From: Ovis canadensis
Taxonomy: Eukaryota; Chordata; Mammalia; Artiodactyla; Bovidae
NCBI RefSeq assembly: GCF_042477335.2
Contig: NC_091247.1
Coordinates: forward strand, 231,707,001-231,771,000
Length of the DNA stretch: 64,000 nt
Direction of reading: 5' to 3'
A program made the translations under genes and the position numbers. Within the stretch, counting starts at the first letter, position 1; every line of letters starts with the position of its first letter. Positions 23,301-35,300 of the stretch are shown here, one piece after another. The notes under the pieces were generated by a model. The model was not told the origin of the DNA. It ran no database searches and worked only from the letters and a program-made list of their open reading frames with translations.

Positions 23301-26300
23301 AGCAGGTGCAGGCAGGGAGGGTGAGCTGCTGGGGCAGGGCGGGGCGGCCCTGGGTCTTCTGGCGGCTGGTGTGGGGCCCCGGGCTGTGGCTCTGCTGGCC
23401 CCCCCGCCTCCTCTTTTCCTTCCAGTCCTTGGGCGACCATGCTGTGTGTTTTCATTTTAGCTGGCTTTTACGTGTCTGATTAATAAAACTGGAAAATGAA
23501 TTTGTGTTATGTAATAAATATACTGTGTTTGGTCGATAAATATAAAAATAGGAGGCCAGTGATCTGCAGAGGTTCTTTTTTTGGGGGGGTGGGGGCGGTC
23601 CTTCTGCAGGCAGGCACTGTGACCGTTTCCAGAGTTGGGTCAGTGTGGAGATGCGTGCGGTGGAGGGCAGAGTGGTCTGGGCCCCCCGGAGCTGGGCGAG
23701 GCCTGGCTTCGGGGTCAGCAGGGTGGTGGAAGCAAGTGTGCTGCAGAGGGGAGAGGCTCGAGCACTTGGGAGGGAGCCCGTGAGATGAAGCTACAGGCCG
23801 CCAGAGCCGAGCGGGCCTTCACGGTGAATCGCCCCGCTCTGCGAGGAGGGCCGAGAGGGACTATTGACGTGCAGAGTCACACAAGTTAGCAGTAGGGCGC
23901 TGAAACCCAGACCAGTGCTTTTCCCGACGTCTGTGGGTGCTGAAACCCAGACCAGTGCTTTTCCCGACGTCTGTCTTCTGACGGTAACACGAGCACGTCT
24001 TCCTGTCCCGCCGCTCCTCCTTCTGTCGTTTGACTCAGCCACCCATCCTGCCGTCCAGCTGCTCATCCAGGAGCCCCCCAGCAAGCCCCTACCCTGCGCT
24101 CTCCCTCCATCCACTCATATATGCGTTTACCGTTTGACCGGGCCTGTCTGTCCCTTGTGCCATCCAGCCGTCCACCAGCCAGCCAGTCAGCTGTCTACCG
24201 CTTTGCCCGCCCAGTTAGCACTCGGAACGCATGATATGGACCACAGAAATAAACGCGGCACAGCTCCTGCCTGCAGGGAGCTCACAGTCAGTGGATGAGA
24301 CTGGCCGTCAGAACCGTGGTTCCCTCTCGGCTCTCCTTCCCCACTGCTGTCTGTTACTGCTCTGCCCCAGCTGTCCAGGCTGCTTACTGTTCCTTGAAAA
24401 CCCCAAGCTGGCACCCGGCATGTGACTGTGCCCTGAACACCCCCACCCCTGGATGGCCCTTTACCCACATAAAGAGATGCTCCCTTATGCCCTCTTTGCT
24501 TTGTTCAACTCTCCCTTCATGGTGAGGCCTTCACGTGACCACCTGGAGCTGCCGTGTCCCCATCTACTTACTTTTTCTCTCTGCTTGCCAGCACTCAACA
24601 TGTTCTGTGTGTGCCTGGTCCTTGACTCCTCTGTCTCTTCAGCTGTACAGTTTAGACTGTACACTGCACAGCGCAGAGGCTTCTTTCTGTTCTTTGCTGT
24701 ATTTGCAGAGTCTGGTGCATAGTAGGGGCTCAGGACATACTTCTTTAATGAATAAGTTAATCTTGAGAAATGCTACGCTGGTAGAGAAGCAGGGAGGAGC
24801 TGAGGGATGAAATCTGAGGTGGCGGGGCTGCAGAGCTGGAGCAGAGGTCCTGGGAAGCCGGAAGCAGGAGTGGGTGCAAGGGTACTGGGGAGTCCAGCGC
24901 GCAGGCCGCGGGAGAAGTCAGTCTGGAGCAGAGCGGTTGTGGCTAGAGGTGTGGCCTGGGACCTGCTGGCTTGCAGGACATCAGCAAGGTGGAGCTGGGG
25001 TAGCAGGTAGCTGGCCAGCTCTGCAGGGAGAGCACAATGGGGTAAAGGTCTGTGGGAGGCAGTGAGAGCAGGCAGGGGGACCCGCCCCCCAAACCCGGAC
25101 CCCTCCCTGCCCACTCAGAGAAACGGTCCCGAGCAGAAGCCCCAGGAGGGTGAGCATCCCTGTGGTGAGGGACACACTGACGACACAAGGCTGCCTCCAG
25201 GCCACAGCATAAGAGTATGTCGCGTGACACCCGCGCTTGCACACACAGACCTGCACACGCACCGCCACGTGTGTGAGCACAACAGCTGCACGTGACTGCA
25301 GGTCACACAGACATGCACCTGTTTGAACACAGCGCTTGGACATGGCTCCAGGCCACTCCTGTGTGCGTGCTCACCTTCCCTGCACTGAGTTTCGGGGCTT
25401 GTCCGCTCTCCCTGTGGTTGCCCTGGCCGTGTTTGGTCTGCTCTGTGCAGCCACTCAGGAGAAGGGTGAGCCACAGCCCCTGCCCATTCTGGACCCTGGA
25501 CCCTTTCCTGCATGGTCCCCTCAGCCTTCTTACCTTAGGACTGCTGGGCCCAGTACCCCAGGCTGTGGACCCCTGTCCCCATGTGGGCACAGCCAGGCCA
25601 GGGGCATGTGTGTGGGCAGAGGCTGGTGGCCCGCACAGGTGAGGGGGTTCAGGCCAGCTGGAGTGTCAGACCCCCGTCAGCTCCTCAACCTCCCCTCAGA
25701 AACCCGGGAGGACCGGACCAAGCGGCTTTTCCGCCACTACACAGTGGGCTCTTACGACAGCCTCTCCGCACACAGGTACGGAAGGGGCAGGCGGGCCGGC
25801 GCGCGACGGGGCCAGACGGGGGGAGGCCCGGGGGAAGCAGTCAGTGGGGCGGGGTGGTGCCCAGCCTGCGCGTCTGCTGCCTCCCCGGTCAGTCCAGGGA
25901 CGACTCCCAGGGCGGGCGCTGCCCATGGACCCCGTCTGGGGCACCTGGGGGGTATTCTTCTCACCTCTCCATTTTCCTTCATCAGTGACTATGTCATTGA
26001 CGACAAGGTGGCTGTCCTGCAGAAACGGGACCACGAAGGCTTTGGTTTTGTGCTCCGGGGGGCCAAAGGTAATGACCTGGGGGTGTCCCGCTGGCGATGC
26101 TCGCCTCCTGCCTGGCCTCTGCCCTCTTCCTCCCCCACGGCCCGCTCCCTTCCTCTCTCCCCGCCGTGACTCTCTGTTCTGGGTTTGGGATGTTGGTAGG
26201 AGGACCCAGTTCTGTTCCCTCCCTGATTTTCGGGGCCTCTGCTGAGGGTGTCTAATGGAGTAGGGGCCTTTCTGGTGGGGTGTGGGGTGGGCCTCTCAGA

Positions 26301-29300
26301 GGGGTGCGTTCCGGATTGCTGGGCCGGCTCTTCTTGCCCTGGGCAGCCCTGTGTGCGGCCGTCCAGCCCAGGCCGGGCACTGGAGGACTGCCCTGGCGGC
26401 GCCCGCGTTGACCGCCCCCGCCCCGCCCCGCAGCAGAGACTCCCATCGAGGAGTTCACGCCCACGCCGGCCTTCCCTGCGCTCCAATACCTCGAGTCGGT
26501 GGATGTGGAGGGCGTGGCCTGGAGGGCAGGGCTGCGCACGGGAGACTTCCTCATCGAGGTGAGGCTGGGCCCTCCCCGTGCGCCCGTGGGTGCCGGCCTC
26601 CAAGCCCGGGAGGCCTCACTGGACCCCCACCCCGGCCCCGGCCGTCGCAGGTGAACGGCGTGGACGTGGTGAAAGTCGGCCACAAGCAGGTCGTGGCTCT
26701 GATCCGCCAGGGCGGGAACCGCCTCGTCATGAAGGTGGTGTCCGTGACCAGGAAGCCGGAAGACGAGGGGGCTCGACGCAGAGGTGAGTGTCGGGTTCCC
26801 CTTCTGTCCCCTGACCTTAGACCTTTGACCCCGGGCCCACGCGCCTCTCCTCGCCGCAGCCCAGACTGCTGACCTCAGGGGCCTGAACCTAGGCGAACAC
26901 CCACGTGCGTGGCCTGGGTACCCATCCCTGACGTCAGCCAGCCAGCCCTGCCCCAGCTTCTGACCCCTGACCCCAGGTTGCCCTCCTAAGATTCCTGCCC
27001 CGTCCTTCCCGGTGCCCCCCAGCCCCTGGCATGGAAGAGCCCTCCTTCCCAACGCTGCCAGCAGCTGCCTGGAGGCCGGGGTTGCCATGGCAACTGTGAG
27101 GTTGACGCTGCCGCCGCCGCCGCCGCTTATTGTCGGAGGGAAGGGGGAGGCGGCACCTGCGGGAACAGGAAAAGCGTCTTCTCCCCGCGCCGGCGCCGCC
27201 CGGGCTGTGCCGCCCGCCGCCCCTGCCCAGGCCCCGGCCTGGCTGCCCACACCCCGGCCCCCAGAGGGGCAGTGGCCTCCGGGGCCTGGGGGAGCCCTGG
27301 AGCGGCAGGAGCCCGGCTCGCGGGAAACCCCTCCCAGCCCCCACCCCATGGCTCTGGGGTCCCCCGCTCAGCCCTTGAAACTGCAGCCTGGGTCCCGGGC
27401 CGGGGCCGGCTGGCCTGTGAGCTCCCTGGGGCCCTGACCGCCTCCTGAGGCCCCAGCGGCCCTGGCCCAGCCTGACCTTCAGCCCCGCCGAGCTCCCAGC
27501 ACCATGAAGAAGTTTGCATCCAGCCGCAGCCTCAACAAGATCCTGGCTCAGTGTGACTCGTCCTCCCGGGAGTACGAGGAGATCCAGGCGGTGGAGCGCA
27601 GGTGGCACCTACACCTGGCCACGCCGCGCTGCCTGCTGCTAGACAGGAGGTCCAAGGCCTCCCTCTTCTTTGCAGCCCCGCCGCCCCCTAAGAGAGCCCC
27701 CAGCACGACGCTGACCCTGCGCTCCAAGTCCATGACAGCAGAGCTTGAGGAGCTTGGTGAGCGGCGGGGCAGGTGGGGGGCAGACAGCCCGGGGTGGGGG
27801 GCCGGGTGGGGGAGCTGGCCAGACTCAGGCAGAGACAGAAGGGAGGACGGATGGACAGACGGATGTATGGATAGGTCAGAGGTAAATGTGTGGGTGCTGG
27901 AGCGGGGGGAACTGGGCTGAAGAGGGAGGCGGTGTGTGGCTGGACTGGGGGCTGAGCGGCAGGGTGACAGGGCTGGAGACGGACCTGGGGTGCCCAGGTC
28001 TGGGGTAGGGGAGCAGGGCCTGCCGCCTGTGTGCTTGCCTGCATGTGCGCGTGCTGCCCCCGGCCCCCCACGCCTCCCGTGTGACTTTGCTCCTTCATTT
28101 CATCCAAGTGAGGAGAGGGGCCCTGAGCTTTGCTCCAGGCGCTAACTGTGTGGTCTGGGCCTCCCTAACCCTCTTAGCACCTGCTTATGCATACGCTAAG
28201 CAGGGTAGTTACAGTGAGCTGCTGACCTCACAGGGCCGTGGGAACATTGCTGGTACAGTGATGGACCAGGCCCTCGAGTGGCTGGAGGCAAAGAAGAGTG
28301 TGTTGGGGCTTTGATGGGCGTGTGGGGGCCACAGTCCCAGGATGGCCAGCAGTAGCCTCATCATTGGCGTGTTCAGATCTACATGACCACGTCCTGACCT
28401 ATGGACAGTTAATGGTGGTCATGCCCTAACTTGTATGACCGTGAATGTCTTCACCATGGCATGTTGTAACATACATAACTGCTAACATGCTCCATCCCTC
28501 TATAATCTGGACTCAGTCCTAGTCTGGTTCCAGCCATAGGAGGACCCTGACTCTGGTCCTAAGATGAGCTGTGACCCAGTGCTGGGCGCAGGAAGGGCCT
28601 TGATCATGGTTCTAGACTGAGCCCCAGCCCTGGTCTCAGGCTTGGTTCTGCCCCAGCCGTAGAAAGAGCCCTTACCTGTCCCCTAAAATTATTTCCCACT
28701 TTCCTCATGGACTGACCCCTGACCCAGTCCTTTGCTGAGCCACCCCCTTCCGAGCAGGTGCTCTTGACTGCAGTTTGGTTCAGTGGAGAGGACAGCCACC
28801 AAGACAGATTGAGCTGACGTGGCCAGGACCGTCTTCCCCATAAATATTCTGAATAGAGAAAACTTTAAAAAATACACAGCCAACTCAAAATGAAGGGAGA
28901 GGAATTTCCCAGTTCTCAAAAATGAAGAGAGAAATCAGAGCCAAGAGTGTGAGAGGAAGCTGATGCTTCCATAATCCATGAGGTCCTGGGACAGATACAG
29001 ATCCTGAGGGCAAGGGATCAGGGCTCTGATGCCGCTACAAAGCCCGAGAGATGTGGAGAAGCTAAAGCCAAGCCCCAAACTGGACTTAGCCTCAGAAGAG
29101 CTAGGGATCATAGAAAAATGTGAGAGAGACAAGTCACGGTGTTTAAACACCAAGTTTGACAGAACTCATAAGGCAAGAACAGGACAGTGAGAAAAATAAG
29201 CAGATTTTGAGGGGATTCCTAAAGAACTGTTACTGAAACAAAGTTTAGCCACTGAGATTTAAAAAATCCATGCCTGGGGAACAGTATACTGACCTACCCG

Positions 29301-32300
29301 AAGGAAGGAACTATGAATTGAATGATAAATCTGAGATTGCCCAAAATTCAGCACAGAAAGGTAAGGAGATGGGAATCATCAAAGAGCAGGGAAGGGACAT
29401 GGGGGACAACCCGGCAGCCTGAATAAGGTCCCGGAGGGAAGGGCAGCAAAATTGAGGAAGAGGCACTATTCGGAGAGTAGATGACTGAGAGCTTTCTGAG
29501 ATCGAACAAGGACATGAGAACCCAGTTTGCAGGAGCCTAAGTCTGAAGCAGTGAAGTGGAAACAGAGCTGCCTCTGGTAGTAAGAGTTCACAGCACCACA
29601 GATGAGAGGGAGAATCTTAACTGCCAGAGCACGATGGCTTGGAGAGGAACAGGGGTCAGGCTGACAGCAGAGGCATCGTCAGCAGCAGCAGGTTCTGGAA
29701 GACGATGGACAGTAACTTCAAAGTCTAGAGTCAGAATGCTTTTCCACCTGGAATTCTGTGTCCAGTAAACTCCTCAGTCAAGAGTAAGGGAGAGAGGTAG
29801 GTGGAGTCTGGGCCCCAGGGTCACAGGGGTCTGAGACTAGTCACAGGGAGCATCACACTGATTGAGGCTCCAAACGGATCGATAGACCGATGCCAGTCAG
29901 CAGTGGATGTCGCTAGACCCCACACTAGGCTCTGCTGGGTGGTTCCCAGAAGTCTCCTGCCAGAGGCCCTGTTCAGCTGCACGTTCAGAAGGGATCCTTC
30001 CCGCTTTGCACAAAGAGGTGCTTGGACAGCCTGCCATCCAGGGACTCAGGCACTCTGGCCTGCAGAAACAGAACTGCCTTTTGCTTTCTGGGTTGCCTCC
30101 ATCTGCAGAGACCAGTGCGTGGGAGAAGAGCCTCCTTCCTCTCTGGTCTGGATGTTTCCTCTGCTGCCTTCTGACAGGGCTGCTCCGCAGACCCGTCTTC
30201 CAGAGGGAAGGGACCCACTCTTGCGGTCTGAGGTCAGATCCTTCCACCAGCTTTTCCTGAACAGAGTGTGGGGAAGGGGAAGGGACAGCTTCGCGCAGAG
30301 CCTCCGTGCACACTGCTGAGTGAGGGGTCGCAGTCTTAGCTGAACTGGACCCAAGCTCTTCCTGTGGCCCTGTTGTGAGAAGGGCCTGGGTGGCCAGGAG
30401 CACAGGAAGACCACTCCTGCCCCCAGAGACAGTTGTTCTGGGGAGCCAGCCCACTTGCTGACCTTCTCCTGACACATATGGTTTGAGAAAGCCAGGCTGG
30501 CATCAGGGTCTTCTCAGGTGCCTAAGCAATCATCCCATGATTCACTGTGCCTTTAAAAGGTAGAAATAAGACCCATGGGTTCCTTGCCAGCATAAACACA
30601 TCACGTTTGTGTCATAACATCAAGGGCGGATAGGGCCCTTAGGTGACCTGCAGTCTATCGAGACGAGGACCTGAACATGTGGGAAAAAATGAAAAGATGA
30701 GGCCACAGAAGCAGCAGGGGGCCAGGGTGGGGCTCAGGCCAGGTGGCGCCTTGCTGCTCAGAGGGTCCTCGGGAGGAAGAGGAAGGGGGGTGTGTCCTAG
30801 GGGTGGTGTCCCAGCAGAGGGGGCTGAGGAGGCTGGCGGCAGTTGGGCTAAGAGGAAGGGGGTGGGTAGGGACTCTCCTGTGAGAAGAAGCGAGCAGGGG
30901 GAGGTGGGGGCCGGGCAGGACCTCTCAGTCACCGCGTGCTCAGCGCGTAGCTCCGGCCACGGGCATCCTGGGGCAGTAGAGGCCAGAGGGGCCCCGAGGG
31001 GCCAGGGCACCTCCGGTTCATCCTCTTTCTCATAAGAAGCCTGGAACTGCTGGGCTCCTTTCTCTTTCGGGATGAGACTGTCAGGGCAGCTGCCGTGCCG
31101 GGGGTGCTTCCTGACTGGCCATGGTCCGGCAGGCACACTGACCTGCCTGTTTTGGAAACATACTTCAGCAATGCTCATGGGCGACCCTTGCACCACTGAT
31201 GGTCTCTGAAGTGGGCTTCTGTGAGGCTCGGCCTCTTCTCTGCGCAAACGTCTGCTCCAGCCCAGCGCGACTGAGCCGTGCGTCCACGTGCGCACGCCTG
31301 CGTGTGTGTGGATGTGCACGAGCGTGTGTGAGCGTGTGTGCATGCGCACGGCACTGTCCCTGCTTGTGTTCCCACCTTGAGTTTCCTGTGCCAGCGCGGC
31401 ATTGGGGGGGAAGTGCCACTCACACCTGACGGGGGTACAGCCTCGGGCGGGGGAGGAGGGTGGCAGTCGGGGGTGGAGCCCGGGTGCCGAGGGACAAAGT
31501 CTGCCTCTCACCCCATTTACTCTGTTTCTTGATTCCAAGCCTCCATTCGGAGAAGAAAAGGGGGTGAGTCATCTGCTGTGCCCCAGACCCAGCTTTGCCT
31601 GACCCCTGGTGAGGGAAGGTGTGTCGAGTCAGGGGGTCTGGAGGCCTGTGCTGTACCCTCCTGTTTAGGGGCACAGTAGAAAGACCTGGGAAGGGTCAGA
31701 TGGGCTGGGCTGGGCTGGTGAGTGTAGCCACAGGCCCTGGGGGCTCGGGCGGGCTGGGCGGCGGTGTGAGGGCGTGGGAGTCTGAGATAGGGCTAGAAGA
31801 GCCCCCCAGGGGAAGCCACAGGCTGTGCCAGGCCTGGAGCGGAGGAGGGGCTCCAGGGGGGCCAGCTGAGGAGCTCTCTGGGGCACAGAGTGGCTGGGCC
31901 GGTGGGGGCGGGGGCCTGGGTTCTTTTCTGGGACTCCTGTGGCTGGTGCGTGGGTTCTGTTTCTGCCCTGGCCTGTTGTGGGGTTCAGGCGAGTGCTGAC
32001 ATCCTTTCAGGGCAGGGATCTGGGCCCCGCGGCTGGGTGGCCTGCAGCACCCCGTTCTTCCCGTCAGGCTGCCCCCCCCATCCTTTGAGCTTCCTTCCTG
32101 CACACCCATGCGTCTGGCCTGGCTGCCCCGGGCACAGCATCCATGGGCGGAGAGAGGCTGGGCCTGGGTGCTGAGTTCCCGCGTCTGCCGGCCCCACCTG
32201 TCAGGCGGCCGTGGGCCTGTCTGCTGCGCGGCCGTGCACGCCGGATGGGAGCCTGCGAGGGCTTGGCTGTGTGTGTCCCGACTCGTTTGTGCCTGGTCCC

Positions 32301-35300
32301 CCCCATTCCTGGGTCTGCTGGGCGTTCCCTGTGCTTGGGGCACACTCCTGCCTCAGCCCAGGTTCCCCGTGTGACCAGCGAGCTTGCCTCTGAACTTTCC
32401 CAGTCCTTGCCCAGTCCCAGGTGAAATGCTTTCCTCAGGGTCTTTTCAGGTAGAAAGCAGATGACTTGGTCTCCTCTGGGGACACTTTTCTTCGCACCTT
32501 TGAGGCAGATGCTCTGCTGGGAATGCTTTGGTTCTGCCCTCAGCTCATTAGCGGGGCTCCCAGGGTGCTCTGCGGCGGCCCGTGTGCTGCTTCCGGTTGT
32601 AGGGGACGTGGTGGCAATTCGTCGCCCCTGAAGGCCCCTCATCCCCTCTCGTTTTCTGGTCCAGAGAGATGCGTCCCCAGCTGCGTCCCTGCCGTGTCTG
32701 GTCCCCACACCCGGTGTGGCTGCGGGCAGTGGGACTGAGCAGTTCCAGGGCCCCAGGCCTGCTTCCTGATGGCCTTCGTTTCTTCTTTCTTTAAGACTCT
32801 AAAGTAATTTACTGAAGAATATATTTTTTTCTCGTTTTGTTGGGGATTGTGGTCAACCTCACCAGCTTGTAGTTTGCAGAATTCTTGGTTCTTTTCCTTT
32901 TGAAAATAAGTCTTGTCTGGCCTCAGGCCCCCTTGCTGGTGGCCAGCGGTGATTCTGCTTTGCTAACTTGCTTTGTGTCTCTGGAACTGAGTTCTTCTGG
33001 ACCTAGAGATGCAGCCCGTAGATCCCAGCTCAGGTGAGCCTGCGCCCTGTGTGGCACATGGAAGCATCTTCTCTCTGGTCATGTCGTTCTGCCTGCGGTT
33101 TCTGGATAATCTGGTTGTGAAGTCTGGTCTCTTATTGGCTCTGTGATTTGGGGCAGCTCCTCTCCCCAGAGCTTCAGATTCTTGCTGGTGAAGTGGAGAC
33201 AGTAGCTGTATCCTCTGCCTGTGGCTGCTGCAGGATGAGAGGAATCATGTACTCTCTTCTCATGCTGGAAGTCACCAAGTGAAAAGTGAAAGTAAAAGTT
33301 GTTCAGTCATGTCCAACTCTTTGCGACCCATGGACTATACAGTCCATGGGATTCTCCAGGCCAGAATACTGGAGTGGGTAGCCGTTCGCTTGTCCAGAGG
33401 ATCTTCCCAACCCAGGGATCGAACCCAGGTCTCCCACATTGCAGCTGGATTCTTTACCAGCTGAGCCACAAGTGACTTAGCAAATGGTGGTGATGGGGAT
33501 TCAGCTTCCAAAGGGAAATCACTCATCTCATTCTAGAAGCAAAAGGAAGGCCCCTCTGATCCCCACTGCCCCTGGGGTTGCTGAGAGCTGTGCACAGGCC
33601 AAGTGGCCTGGTCTGTAGATAAAAGTGTGTTTTGCTGGTGACTCCAGCATTTGTTGAACTGCCGTGTATTTGGGGCCTAGGTTGGATGCTCAGGACATGC
33701 AGGCACGGATGGCTGTTTGCTCTCTTCTCCCCATGGGCTGTCTGGGGAGGTGAGGTGCAGAGACAAGAAGGGTTGTAGGAAGTGTGTCCTTAGTGCTTGC
33801 CTTGAGCCAGACACAGCTGCAGCCCTTTGGCCGAGTGTGCTGATTCTCACAGCAGACGCTGAAGCGGGCACCTTTTTATGTCTGTTTTATCAGATCAGGA
33901 AATCAAGTCACAAAGAGACTAGGTCAGGACAGTCAGTATACAGGATGGAGCTGGACATCTCCGCGGAGTTTATTTCCGCCCCTGTGGCAGTTGCTGAGCG
34001 GTGCTGGGAGGAGGTGTCGTGGCTGACCACCACGCTCCTGCTGGGGCACTGCGGGCATCAGGGGACTAGGCGTAACCAGATGTGTGCTCCTGTATGGGGC
34101 GTGGGGCTCGGGGGGTTTGGTGGCTGAGTGACAGGTGGGTTGCAGTGGGGCTACGGACAGCCAGGCCAGGGGGCAGCCGGGCAGACAGTGGGGCTGCCTT
34201 CCCGTCTGCTGTGTCCCGCGTGCTGGCCCTAAGTGGACCCTCTCCTGTCATCCAGACACACTTGTTTAACAGAATCTCCAAGTCATGTTGTTCATCAAAA
34301 CTACTGCTTTCCAAAATATTAAATAGCTATAAGAGACACGAGCAAGCAAAGGTTTTCTTTCAGAACAGATTTGAAAAGAATCCTCCCGAGGGCATCTGGT
34401 TTAGGCCTCAGCCCCAGGCTAGCCCTTCTCCCTCCTAGCTTCTGGGGCAGCTTTCTGAGGGGCTGCTGGGAGCCCCTCAGCATTGCCTCTCCCAGTAGCC
34501 TCTTCTTAGCACCTCCCACCCTTTTCCAGCCGTAGGTTCTGGGGCCTCCTTATCTGCTACAGCTCTGCTTCAGGTCTCTAGCCTGGGGCAGTGAACCACT
34601 CCCTACCCCCACCCTGGCTTTGGTTTATGCATATTCTTTATGGACGCTGGCTATGCACCAGGGTCTGTTCTGGAGCTGCTGCCTGCCTCGGTGCAGTGAG
34701 GGTACAGACGGGAACAACGAAAGGGCAGCGGGAAACTGGGAAGCTCAGGAAGTCTCTGCCCCTGAACAGTCTTGCCCCTGCCGTGGGTCTCCTCCTCATG
34801 GCCAGCCAGGCTTTCCTGGAGCCGTGTTCATGGGGCCACCTGGAGCCTCCCTGAGGGGAGAGGCCAGGCTGGAGTGGGGGCTGGTTCTGGCATGTGCGGG
34901 GCTTGGGTGGGACCTGAGTCTCAAGCCTCCTGTCTCGGATCAGGAACGCATGCCTTGGGGAGTGAGGGCTGGGCCGGGCTGGACGGCCTCTGTCAGCAGC
35001 CCCGGGAGGACCAGCTTTGCGGGAGGCTGGGTCTGGGGCTGCACGGGGCTGTCGCAGGCTCAGGGGCCCTGTGGCTGAGGCGGCACCTCTCTGGCTGTGC
35101 AGAGAGGCCGGACGAGATCCTGGCGGCTGCCGCGGAGCCGGCACTGAGGCCCGACATCGCGGACGCGGACTCAAGGGCGGCCACCGTCAAGCAGCGGCCC
35201 ACCAGCCGGAGGATCACCCCCGCTGAGATCAGCGTGAGCCTGCCTGGCAGCAGGGGGCAGGGGCGTGGGCGGGCACGGGGCCTGCATCCCCTCCCCACCG

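Noticed and set aside
26252-27349. A 365-codon minus-strand open frame across SHANK3 exons 15-16
   Set aside because: Shadow of the PDZ exons and GC-rich introns; no domain similarity.
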